Source: Lactarius indigo (taxonomy: Eukaryota > Basidiomycota > Agaricomycetes > Russulales > Russulaceae). Taken from it: a stretch of 64,000 nucleotides of DNA. The stretch lies in contig JAFKAC010000011.1 in NCBI GenBank assembly GCA_025766275.1, positions 1 to 64,000 on the forward strand. Direction: 5' to 3'. Position numbers and translations under genes: made by a program. Every line of letters starts with the position of its first letter. Positions within the stretch are counted from its first letter, which is position 1. A model generated the notes under the pieces. That model did not search any database. It was not told the DNA's origin and saw nothing but the letters and a program-made list of their open reading frames with translations. Positions 37,072-47,631 of this stretch are shown one piece after another.

Positions 37072-37352
37072 AGAAGATCTATGTGGAAGACATCACGGAT
37101 GCTCCACTGCATGGGAAGTTTGAGGCGATAATTGACAGGGGACATCACCTGGATAACCTTAAACAGTACATGGCATTTTGTGGCTAGTTTTGCAGTTGGC
37201 TGGTGTGTACATAGGTGGTGCCCTTCAAGCCACACAAGATCACCTTCTTTGAACTTGGGTGTATCTTTGTGCTTAACCCATGACTTCTGTGCCTTGAGCA
37301 TGCAGGAGAAGGCACATTGTCATGCCTGTTTGAACTGATCCAACCTTAGCAA

Positions 37353-37963
37353 TGTTGATAAGTGACCCTTGCGCACTTAGTGGCTCATACGGACTGGACT
37401 TACAGATATGGACTGCTGTAGATTAATTAGGACCGCTTTAGATTAGATTTGATCTGTACAATCTCGGACTTCTTTATCTATGACATCATGTACAATGACA
37501 TCATATGGACATATCTAGACTATTCATTGTACTACACGTTCTTGTATCTTTCTTTGTTCTCCTTTAGGTCTATCCTTATTATGATGTCACTATGATATCA
37601 CTTACTTCTGGACTCTCCTTGTTCTTTCTGTCCTTGTTCTCAGAACATCCACTCCTTTGTCCATTTGTAGAACAATAAGTACCTTGTAGTACGTGACTTG
37701 TGTTACATCCCTTGTATAGTGTCACTCCCAGAAAGTGTATAAGTAGAGTACCATGTACAGTCCTGGTCCACATCAGTTCTCACTGTTTGTGTGCCAGGTA
37801 AGCTCCCTTCCTCCCAATGTATCATCAGTTCTCACTGTTTGTATGCCAGACTTCCACTTTGCTTCACTCTGCTTGACACCCCTGTGCTGCTTCCAGTCAC
37901 CCTCTATATCTCACCAGTCTTATCAGTCCACTGTGAGTATAGTTCTTATGTGTCTGTTCATCA
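37353..37963 (+). repeat. Solo LTR, family D, with AGCAA target duplication
   Basis: 611 bp, from TGTTGATAAGTGACCC to TGTCTGTTCATCA, flanked by AGCAA on both sides (37348-37352, 37964-37968). Same orientation as the copy at 36454 and only 281 bp away, but with its own target duplication, so an independent insertion. Confidence 0.9.
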
Positions 37964-40900
37964 AGCAACACTTGTGGAATAGGAGAAGGCCTATCGGTCC
38001 AATCAGCGTGAGGGTTGAATCCTGATAAGAGAAAGAAGGGGGACTCCCTCATGGTTTCATTAGGCCAGTTGTTATGCGTGAATTCTGCCATAGGCAGATA
38101 GCGGACCCAAACGTCTTGTCGCTCATTTACGCAAAAATGGAGGTATTGTTCAAGCCACTGATTTGTTCATTCTGATTGGCCATCTGTTCAAGGGTGATAA
38201 GCGGTTGAGATGTTCTGACTGATGCCAAGAATTTTGCATAACTCCCACATGAATTTGGATGCAAAGCGGGGGTCTCGGTCGCTGATAATGCATGAGGGGA
38301 GTCTGAATTGAGGAAAGACATGAGAAATGTACAGGGCGGCTGTTCCCTTGGCTGTTATTTCTTCATTACATGGGATGAAAATGGCAACTTTGGTGCAATC
38401 ATGATCTGTTATCGTCAAGATGGAGTCATAGCTGCGGGAGGTAGGAGGCTTAGTAATAAAATCCACGGCAATGGTCTCAAACGGTAAAGCTTCTGGTTTA
38501 GGGTAGATGGGTTGTAATGGCGCCCGAATGGGGCGAAGGTTGACTTTATGACGCTGGCATTTGGCACAGCCTTTGATGTAGTCCATGACATCATTCTTCA
38601 TCTGTGGCCACCAGTAATGTTGCTCAGTAAGTTGGAGGGTACGTTTAATCCCTGGATGACCATAGACGGGGGAATCATGGTGGGCGGTGATGATGAAATG
38701 TTTGTCGTGGATACCACCAGTGACTACTCAGTGTCCCTCCTTATACCATGTGCCCTCAATATCTTTTAGTTTATGAGCATCAATCCAAGGTTTTAACTTA
38801 GCTGGGTCCTGTTCATAAATGGGATGTTTGGGCGTCATTTCAGCTGGTAGGATTTCTGGTCTCCAGTGTGGATGTCGCAAATTATTTAGAGTAGTGGCAT
38901 GTGTGAAGACATGATCCGGTAGGACGGTGACTCCTTCGTTGTCATTTTCTCCTTGATCGTAATCCAGTCTTCGCAATAGGGCATTGGCACATCCGTTGGA
39001 TGTTCCCTTGATATGATGAATCTCAAAGTTGTATTCTGAGAGTTCGAGTACTTCCCTGGTGACGCATCTGCTAATCTTTTGTGGTGATCTCCAGTATTGT
39101 AGGTTGAGGTGGTCGGAAAAGACTTTGATTTTGTGGGGAGAGCCAGCTAGAAGGGGTCTCCAGTGGTGGAACACTTTGACAATAGCCAGGAGTTTGAGAT
39201 CATAGATGTCGTAATTTTGTTCTGCCTCGTTGAGGGTGGAAGAGTAATAACCGATGGGGTGTTGTTTGCCATCTTCCTTGTGTTGAAGGAGAACTGCGCT
39301 GGTTGCAAAACCTGATGCATTGACTTCTAGTCCAAATTGTTGAGTGAGGTCTGGGTGCACTAGAACGGGTTTGCTGGTGACAAGAGTCTTGAGGTCTTGG
39401 AACACCTTCTCTTCCTCTGTCCCCCAGTGCCATTTGACATCTTTTCGTGTGAGTTTATTGAGTGGTTGTGCTTTGGTTGCAAATCCTCGTATAAAAGGTT
39501 GGTAAAAATTGCAGAAACCGAGGAAAGAGCAGACATCCTTAACCTTAGTTGGTGTAGGCCAGTCTTTGATACTGGAAATTTTGACAGGGTCCATGCGTGT
39601 CACCCCCTTTTCAAGGATTACCCCCAGGTAATCCATGCGTGGAGAGTGGAAAAGACACTTTTCAAGTTTATAATATAGGTCGTGCTCAGCGGATATGTGG
39701 AGAACATCCTTGACTGCGTTGATGTGATCTTTGAGCGAGTATTGAAGTCCTGTGGCTATACCGATATTGTCCATGTAGACCCAGATGACTGTCCCTCTCT
39801 TTTCATGTTTGGCAATTATTTCCCTGAAGATAAAGTTCATCATGGTCTGGAACATCGCTGGAGAGTTGGTTAAGCCGAAGAACATCACTGTTGGTTTGAA
39901 TAATCCATATCATGTTTTGAACACGGCCTTTTCTTCATCTCCCTCTTTAATGCATATGTTGTTATACCCCCATCTAATGTCGAGTTTGGTATAGATGTGG
40001 GCGTTACTGAGGTCAGTAATAAGGTCGGAGATGAGAGGGAGAGGGTACTGATTGTGAATGGTGACCACGTTAATCTTCTGATAGTCTTGGACGGGTCATA
40101 ACTTCCTGTCCTTTTTTTTGATGAAGAAGAATGATGAGGCGTATGGAGACTTAGAGGGTCGTATATACCCTTTTTTCAATTGTTCGTTGATCCATTTGCA
40201 CAGTTTTTTATCTTCTTCTTGGGTTATTGGATATATTTTGCAGTCGATAGTGTTGGCCATCCCTGGCTTGAATTCAATAGCATGATCCCAGGGCCTGCTG
40301 GGAGAAAACCTGTCCAACACTTCTTCACTGAAGAGGTGTTCGAATTCGCAATACTCAGGAGGTAACTCAGCTTTAGTGATGTATTGCTGAGCTGCAATGG
40401 CCAAGTCTGTGGCTGTTGCTCTGATTTGGCATTCCTCTTCAAACTGTTGTTGTTGTTTATCAGTGACAATGCAAGAATGTACGACTTTGTATTCATCTTC
40501 CTGTATGGAAGAGGTGGCCACTGTCGGTGTAATTTGTTTAATATGGGGATTTGTGGATTGTATAATAATGGGAAGCATATCCTTGTGTATGGTGGCTTAT
40601 GACCATTTGATATGCGGGTCATATATGGCAAGCCAGGGATAGCCTAGTACAATATCTTCATTGCCGATGTCTGTGATAAGGAAGCATATTTCCTTGTGGA
40701 TTCCTTTAGTTTGAACATTGACATCAACATAATGAGTGATACGCCCCGATCTGTTTTCTGTATTGTCAATATTCCATATTTACTTTGGGACGTCAAGTTG
40801 TCGTGTCCCTAGCCCCATCCATTTCACAAAGGAGGGTCTCATGAAGCAGTGAGTTGCTCCTGAGTTGACTAGTGCTTGTATGTCAGCCATGGTGTAACTG

Positions 40901-41152
40901 GTGTGAATCGATACTGGAACTCTCATAGAACAATAGCGAGTCATGATTACACTGTTACAATTAACTGCCCTCACCCAGGCCGATGGGTTCAGGCGTCCTG
41001 AAAACCCTCCTTCTTCCATAACTGTTGGAGGATAATGTCTTTTACGTTGTCTGATTCTCCTGCTACCCCATTAAGCCAATCACTGGCGCGCTGTTGAGGG
41101 GGTGTTTCCTGGACCACCCTGGTGGTGACTTCGGGTTCTTGCTGGTGGTAGT

Positions 41153-41679
41153 TGATGAACAGCACACTAGAAGGGCATACTCACAGAGGGCTGAAGAGTC
41201 TGTGGTGAGATATGCTGGGGTGCTTGAAGCAGCAACAGGGAAGTGTCTTGTAGTGAAGCAGAGAGAAGTCTGGCACACAACAGTGAGAGAACTGATGTGG
41301 ACCAGGAGCGTACATGGTACTCTACTTATACTCATACAGGGAGTGACAGTACTACAAGGTGAGTAACACCTGGTCACAGAATACAAGACGCATTGTTCTA
41401 TACAGGACACAAAGGAGTGGATATAAAGAGAACAAGGCGATGAGAACAAGAAGAGTCCAGAGCAGGATGATATCATAGTGACATCATAATAAAGATAAGA
41501 ACAAAAGTAGAACAAGGAAACATAGTACAATAGTAAGTCTGGAATAGTCCATATGATGTCATATACATGTGATGTCATAGTCCAGATTGTACAGATCAAA
41601 ATGAATAATCTAATCTACTGTAGTCTGTTATCTATAAGTCCACTAGAGCCGCTAAGTGCGTACAGGCTACTTATTAACA
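41153..41679 (-). repeat. Solo LTR, family D, with GTAGT target duplication
   Basis: 527 bp, from TGATGAACAGCAC to CTTATTAACA, opposite in orientation to the other two copies in B'. Flanked by GTAGT on both sides (41148-41152, 41680-41684). It sits between the CCHC knuckle and protease regions of B'. Confidence 0.9.
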
Positions 41680-41684
41680 GTAGT

Positions 41685-42677
41685 TGGTGTCGATATATCG
41701 ACTAGTTGATGCTTGAGGTTGATAGCCTCCCCATGGTTGTCTACAATCTTGGGCCATGTGTCCATCTTTCCCACAATTATAACAGGTGACTGGCCTTTGA
41801 TTGTTGCATCCTCCTCCTCTTTGTAAAAATCCTCCTTGTGGTCGATATGGGGGGTCAAGGGGCAAGTATGTCTTCCGCCCCCGTTAAATGCCCTTGAATT
41901 TAGTCTGCTGACGTGTCCATTGCATTTGGGTCTCTAGGGAGATTTCTCAGCTGCCAGGAACTCCTCAGTGGTCCTTGCCATTGACGTTGGCGTTGTGGTT
42001 GGTCTTGCTTTGGTGCTCCTTTGTTGAGCATAGCTTTCAGATGCATGTATTGCTGCTGACGAGTGGTTGCTGCTTCTTTCCATTCACGATAGTTGTGTGG
42101 AGAGTCGAGAGTGTACACTTTGGAGTAGAGTTTGGTGGGTAATCCGCTTGCGAATAGGTCAAGCGTCTGGGGATCGTCGAGTTGATACTGAGCACATCAC
42201 ACTAGCTGTTCGAATTGTGTGCAATACTCATCTAGATTGCCCCCAATCATCTTAAGCCCTTTCTTCAATTCATATTGGGCTTGCTCTTGTTCCATCATAT
42301 TTCGGAAGTGCTGCATGAAGCTGTGCATAACTTCGTTCCATAGTCCTTCACTTGTTTGTGGTATGCCAGCTTGTATCTGGCCATTGAGCCAAGTGAGCAT
42401 GGCTAATACCCACTCGCTAACATTAACGCCTTTGATGTAGGAAAGGAAGAGTAGGGCGCATCGATATGGTGTGGCCATGATGCCTTCGTCAGCATTCATG
42501 CCCCAGTAGACGTGCCATTGTGTGAGGAATGCTTCAACTTTGGCGCATTCTCCATCAAATACTGTAGGTGCTTCTCCAGCTAGTTTGTTATTCTGGGGGG
42601 GAATGATGGGACCTGCACCTGGTAATCCTCCTCTGGGGTGTCCTCCTCCTGGTGGTCCTCCAGGGAATCCTCCAGGG
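41685..42677 (-). pseudogene. Decayed gag of element B'
   Basis: The minus strand carries the nucleocapsid knuckle (CYNCGKDGHMAQDC) at about 41740-41800, a basic linker with DPNAMDTSAD, and the capsid part (ADEGIMATPYRCALLFLSYI, EWVLAMLTWLNGQIQAGI) at 41900-42499. It breaks off in the Pro/Gly-rich segment at 42677. At the site where element B has an in-frame TGA, this older copy has a sense codon in its QPQRQRQWQGP segment. Confidence 0.82.
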
Positions 42678-43253
42678 TGTTACGATTTTCCTCGGACTCG
42701 CTCTTTTGCATACTACTGTTCCCTTCCCTATACTATACGAGCCCTGTACGATTATGCGGACTTTACATTTCCCCGGTTTCTATCATGCGCCCTACTTATC
42801 GATGTTCTCTTCCGATAAAGTTCGACATGTGCTGGTTTCCATCATGTTCTCACTCATGCGTGACCCCGCGTGATTTACCATTGTTCCCAGTACGATTCCC
42901 CCTTTGTTCCCCTTATGTCTTCTCACTTGTTCCAAGACTGGCGATGGTGCCATCTGTTTGTACTCACCATACAGGTCACTATCTATTTAAACCTAGTCCT
43001 ATCTAGCTTGTACAGTAGACTAGACTTCTTGTGTAATACTACACTCGAACGCCTTCGAAGCCCTTCACTGTCTCGCGAGTCCCCTTTGCCTTTGCTAGAC
43101 CTTCGAGTCTTAGCACTCCTCTACGATCCAAGTGACTAACGTCCTTGTGATCCTTGTGCATCATCCTGCTGAAACCAAGCCTTGGAGCTTGTGTTACCAC
43201 AACTCAACTGACTTAGTACAGGTCGTACACAACACCCCTGTAGTGGCGTTACA
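42678..43253 (+). repeat. 5' LTR of element A
   Basis: 576 bp, TGTTACGATTTTCC to GTGGCGTTACA. TATA-like tatttaa at 42984-42990. At 43017-43027, 33 bp downstream, agactagactt is the reverse complement of aagtctagtct at 43256-43266, just after the LTR, the predicted self-priming pair. The inverted repeat ctagtc/gactag (42993-42998, 43018-43023) brackets the presumed transcript start. Confidence 0.82.
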
Positions 43254-43255
43254 TT

Positions 43256-43266
43256 AAGTCTAGTCT
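43256..43266 (+). promoter_or_regulatory. Predicted self-priming primer-binding site, element A
   Basis: Two bases after the LTR. There is no TGG as expected for a tRNA primer. The 11-mer is perfectly complementary to 43017-43027 in the LTR, where the transcript should start. This is the Tf1/sushi-type self-priming arrangement; inferred, not tested. Confidence 0.6.
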
Positions 43267-43273
43267 CCACACC

Positions 43274-44971
43274 GTGGCTCTCACCAGCCGAAGCCGAACC
43301 AAGTTTGTCCAGGAATACCTGGAACGACACACCGAAGACGACCTCCGATCCTCGATCAAAGGAACGGCCACTTGGAGGAACACTCCTCACGACACAGGTT
43401 ACTATGTCTTCGACCCTGACAAAAACACCTACGAACCTATCAAATATATTGAAGACCAACATGTCTGGGCCTACGTTGCCTATTCAGACAAAAAGAATTC
43501 TTGGTATTCAATCAAACCAGTACCCGCCTCCCTTGGACTCGGACCAGGAAAAGCCCGAATACAAGGCATCGACGTCAACTCTGACGTTGCAGAACCCAAC
43601 TCAGACAGCGAAAACCCAGACCCCACTCTCACACCTACTATCACCAGAACAGTCAACTTCGCATCATATGCCGACATGTCCACCACCCAAACCCAGCTCG
43701 CAACCACCCTCACTCAGTCAGGAAGCGGCCAACCCAGTGGAGGAACGTCCTCCTCTGCGGCTGCTCCAAGTAGTGGAGGACATCCTGTGGGAGGAAGTGC
43801 ACCGGCAGGCGGAAGCGGCCCTCTGGGAGGCCCAGGAAGCCATCATGGAGGCGGTGCGCCTGGAGGTGGTGCACCTGGAGGCGGTGCGCCTGGAGGCGGA
43901 GGCGGTGCGCCTGGAGGTGGAGGTGGAGGCGGCGCGCCTGGAGGTGGAGGCGCAGCTGCAGGAGGAGGAGGTGCAGCCCCAGGTCTCCTTAACGGGAGAC
44001 TCGGAGGAAACGCCCCGCCAGAGTTTACAGGAGATCGGGAATCAAGTCGGGCATTTCTCAACGCCTTTTCCCTCTATCGAGGAATGAACCCCACCGTACA
44101 ACAGCTGGTAGTCCCGTACTCCCGCGCAATGACCCTCCTCTCCTACATCCAAGGTCCCCTTGTGGATGACTGGGTCGAAGAACAGATCCAATGGCTTGTC
44201 ACCCAACTAGTGGCAGGAGTGGCCCTAAACGAAGAAAACCTCTGGGACACTATCGAGGCATGATTCATTCAAGCCTACACCGATACCACACAACAACAGA
44301 AAGCCCAACACTCCATCCAAAATCTTAGAATGGAGAAAGAAGACATCAATACATATATCGCCAAGTTCTCGAACCTCACTAACAAGGCAGGGTACAATAA
44401 AGACGAAGCCACCACACTGGAAATCTTCCAGAAGGGACTCCCCAATGCTCTTGTTGTAAACGCAATCAAATTTCATCATCCAATCACATGGGATGACTGG
44501 AAAGCAGCCGTAACACTGCAACAAGCCGAATACCTTCTTTTGAAAGACAAACTCACGAAAGGAGGAAACAGCAAACGAGGAGGGGCGTCCCATGACCAGT
44601 GGTTATCGGCACTAAACAAAAACCGAGACCCCAATGCGATGGATGTCAGTCGCACAAGAGCAAGAGCCACCCTAACAGACACCAAAAAACTGCAACTGCA
44701 GAAAGAAGGAAGGTGCTTCCACTGCCGAGGACAAGGGCACATTTCTCGTAACTGCCCTCAAAAGTCCACTACCATCAAAGCAATCAAAACTACGACTCCC
44801 ACGACCAGCGCCCCTACAACCGCCACTATCTCCATGACCGCATCGCGTCCCCTTTCCAATGAAGAACAAGCGGATGCTCAAGTAGCGGCGTTATTCGCTC
44901 AAACCCCAGAAGTACGAGAATTGATGGTGGACAAATTATTTGGCCAGAAGAAGGATTTTCTGAACACTTGA
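43274..44971 (+). pseudogene. Element A gag, one internal TGA
   Basis: Open from a GTG in the context accGTGGct to 44971 except for TGA at 44261-44263. Parts: an N-terminal region (SRTKFVQEYLERHTEDDLRS), a Gly-rich stretch of GGAPGG repeats, a capsid domain (FTGDRESSRAFLNAFSLYRG, WVEEQIQWLV), DPNAMDVSRTRA, and a CCHC knuckle (CFHCRGQGHISRNC). The first in-frame ATG comes about 130 codons after the GTG. The end overlaps pol with the heptamer GGATTTT at 44953-44959. Position 44261 is probably a former Trp or Arg codon. Confidence 0.8.
44953..44959 (+). promoter_or_regulatory. Predicted -1 frameshift heptamer, element A gag/pol
   Basis: GGATTTT lies in the gag frame as G GAT TTT; a -1 slip gives GGA TTT and enters the pol frame (GFSEHLNPAAWARA). 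Gag stops 12 bases later. Same position and type as in elements B and C. Confidence 0.6.
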
Positions 44972-46904
44972 ACCCGGCGGCCTGGGCTAGAGCATTAAAA
45001 CTTAGCGTGTACAATAGCAGATTCCAATCTATGCGAATTCCAGTACTTTTCAAATCTGCACATGTGACGGCTGAACGAAACGTCCTCATAGACTCTGGAG
45101 CAACCGACAACTTTATAAGTGCAAACCTCTTGAAGAGGTTAAAAATCACCTGGCTAGCCACAGAACGACCCATCAAAATATGGAACGTGGATGGAACCCA
45201 TAACCAAGGAGGAGAAATTACCTCCTTCACCGATCTAACCATCAAAACAGGAGGGACAACTCAAAACCTCCGATTCCTTATCACCGACCTTGGAAACGAC
45301 GATGTTATTTTAGGATATCCCTGGTTCACAGCTTTCGAACCAAAGTTCCACTGGCGAGACACCACACTCGACGAAGAATTCCAACCAGTGGTAATCACCA
45401 GCCTTAATTTGTCAGACGAAGCCACGCCTATGGAAGCCACCATTAAGGCGTTGGAGACGTACCAACTTGACGAATGGGCTTGGGAACAGCTAGAAGGGGA
45501 AGAAGACCCCCATATCAGAATACGAAAAACAACAACGGCATCGGAACTTGTGCAGCAGGAGGCAGCCAAAAAACCGCAGAAAACCTTCGAAGAACTCGTT
45601 CCTGAAGAATATCGCAGGCACAACAAAGTTTTCAGCGAAGAAGCCTCACAACACTTCCCCCCATCACAAATGTGGGACCACACTATCAACCTTATTCCGA
45701 ATGCCCCCGAAACCATGGACTGCAAAGTATACCCACTTACGATCCCCGAAACCAAACAATTGTCCGAGTTCATAACCGAACACCTGAACAAAAGATACAT
45801 CCAACCTTCGAAATCCCCCTACGCTTTGCCCTTCTTCTTTATCAAGAAGAAAGACAGGAAATTATGACCGGTACAGGATTATCGCCGCCTCAATGAACTT
45901 ACCGTGAAAAACCACTACCCACTCCCCTTAATTCCCGAACTTATTGATCGGATTCGAGAAGCACGACTCTACTCTAAGCTTGATATCTGATGGGGATACA
46001 ACAATGTCTGGATTAAACCGGGCGACGAGTGGAAGGCAGCGTTCAAAACCAATCAAGGACTATTCGAACCTCGGGTTATGTTCTTCGGCCTCACCAATTC
46101 CCCCAGCACCTTTCAAACCATGATGGACACCATATTCCGGGAACTAGTATTGACCGGAGAAGTCATTGTCTACATGGATGACATCCTAATCGCAATGGCA
46201 GATAACCGAACCCACCATTGACAAGTCCTACACTGCGTCCTAGACCTATGCGATGAACACAATCTATACATTAAACCAGAAAAATGCATATTTGAGGTCT
46301 ATGAAGTGGAGTATCTAGGCCTAATCATTGGGCGTGGCAAACTGCGGATGGACCCAGTAAAAGTACAGGGTGTACAGGATTGGAAGGCACCAAAATCCCT
46401 AAAGGAAGTACGAGCCTTCCTAGGCTTCTGCAACTTTTACCGATGTTTCATAAGGGGATTCTCCGTGATAGCAAGACCACTCCACGACCTTACCAAGAAA
46501 GACACCCCATGGGAGTGGACGGAGGCGAAACAAAAGGCATTTGAAACCATCAAGGAGTTAATTAGCTCCGAACCGGTACTCCTGTTCCCGAAACTGGATC
46601 AACCCTTCAAAATCGAAGTGGACGCCTCAAGCTACGCATTGGGAGCGGTACTAAACCAAAAGGGAGAAGACCAAAAACTACACCCAGTGGCATTCTATTC
46701 CGAATCACTAACCGAAGCGGAACGTAACTATGACATTTACAACAGAGAATTGCTGGCCATTGTCAAAGCCCTACAAACATGGTGCACATATCTCATTGGT
46801 TCTCCCCATCTGATAACCATTCACACAGACCACGCCAACCTCCAATATTGGAAGGAACCAAGAAAAATCAGTCGACAAGTGGCACAAGAGTTCCAGGAAC
46901 TCTC
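44968..46904 (+). pseudogene. Element A pol, decayed and truncated
   Basis: Protease (VLIDSGATDNFISANLLKRL), reverse transcriptase ([25 protein letters not shown] catalytic box intact) and most of RNase H (FKIEVDASSYALGAVL, IHTDHANLQYWKEP). TGA stops at 45865, 45988 and 46219, at least two at positions where paralogues have Arg (CGA). It is cut inside RNase H at 46904 by element C, so it lacks integrase here. Confidence 0.85.
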
Positions 46905-47590
46905 TGTCACGAACCTATAACCTGGTCGTGACTCAAGGGCACTTAGGACCGGTCCGCGACGGCCCGGTCTTATGTAATCACCTTCCAAAAGGGGAATTCC
47001 GAATCGGAGTTTGAATTCTGTTCTCAAACGATCACATGATCTGTCACGTGATTAGTCACGTCCCTCAAGCCATGTGTTGGTACATGTGTACTAATCAACA
47101 GTTGATTGTTGATCAATCAACGAAGATAATCAACCAAGTCACCACCCCCCGGGAATTCCCACATTGACTGCGGAATCACGCCATCCTGATGCAAGATTGC
47201 ACCATCGACTGCGGCGCAGTTGTTCTATGTTTAAATCTCTTCTGATTGGATGCTATTGTTAGATGTCTCTAGAATGTTCCTTTGCGCAGTACTGCGCAGC
47301 ACCCGTGGATGGGCCCTAAGCCTGCCCTAAACCTACGCACAGACCACCCCCTGTAGTATATAAGCTGGTGCAATTCTACGGACAGTCCCTCAGACTGTCC
47401 ACTTGTGACATCCTCCCTCTTGCCTCACAGCTCCTTCGAGTGCCCCGCTCATCGCACGCCACTACTCCTCTACTGAGCCAAGAGCGTATCTTGTGTTCTT
47501 CTGTCGTCGAGCATCTCTTCTCCACACCCTCTCAGCCCCCAGTCTCTGCCTGCATCGTGACCCCCTGTCGAGTGACAGTGAGTCATTACA
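46905..47590 (+). repeat. 5' LTR of element C
   Basis: Starts TGTCACGAACCTATAACC, the same as the sequence at 63920 after the polypurine tract. The end at 47590 (cattaca) is inferred from the two-base spacing to the primer site seen in A and B; 47577 (gtgaca) is the alternative. TATA box tatataag at 47357-47364. The hairpin ggacagtc/gactgtcc (47380-47387, 47393-47400) is followed by the self-priming complement at 47392-47401. Confidence 0.82.
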
Positions 47591-47592
47591 CT

Positions 47593-47602
47593 TGGACAGT
47601 CT
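47593..47602 (+). promoter_or_regulatory. Predicted self-priming primer-binding site, element C
   Basis: tggacagtct is the exact reverse complement of agactgtcca at 47392-47401, 35 bases downstream of the TATA box and so near the expected transcript 5' end. Ten base pairs, one fewer than in A and B. Confidence 0.5.
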
Positions 47603-47631
47603 AACCAATAGACTGACTCCGGGCTGCTCCA

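Larger units (their letters stand above)
35142..41020 (-). pseudogene. Decayed pol of element B'
   Basis: Broken by stops, frame changes and two solo LTRs, but clearly the paralogue of the 1622-residue pol at 55640. Pieces include the C-terminal extension (35142-36173), chromodomain (YLVKWKGYPDPDNQWIDKDD, 36200-36400), GPY/F region (37035-37301), integrase with ISDRDPRFASKF and H2C2 finger (37897-38601), RNase H and reverse transcriptase with Y-M-D-N in place of YMDD (38728-39888), and the protease-side region with ALVNSGATHCF (Asp to Asn in the DSG motif, 40780-41019). Both catalytic changes are G-to-A type. Confidence 0.85.
34464..42677 (-). mobile_element. Element B': old, decayed family-B chromovirus, truncated by insertion of element A
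   Basis: Same family as the intact element B at 53231, in reverse orientation. It begins at its 3' LTR (34464-34971), then on the minus strand shows the post-chromodomain region, chromodomain, integrase, RNase H, reverse transcriptase, protease, CCHC knuckle and most of gag, ending inside the Pro/Gly-rich gag segment at 42677 where element A starts. Three family-D solo LTRs sit inside it. Compared with B its changes are dominated by CG to TG or CA. The rest lies beyond element A, outside the window. Confidence 0.88.
42678..46904 (+). mobile_element. Element A: Ty3/gypsy retrotransposon, 5' part; cut by element C
   Basis: A 5' LTR (42678-43253), gag and the first two thirds of pol up to RNase H are present; then element C's LTR starts at 46905. 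The remainder lies beyond the window. Inserted into gag of element B'. Gag and pol are related to family B but clearly distinct. All four premature stops in gag and pol are TGA. Confidence 0.87.

Noticed and set aside
37072..37352. Idea that the two neighbouring family-D LTRs (36454, 37353) are the ends of one small element
   Set aside because: Each has its own different 5-bp duplication and the 281 bp between them is element B' pol sequence, so they are two separate solo LTRs.
43305..44087. 260-codon ATG-started frame overlapping element A gag
   Set aside because: Glu/Val-rich reading of the Gly-rich gag repeat in another frame; its ATG probably arose by decay and family B lacks a counterpart.
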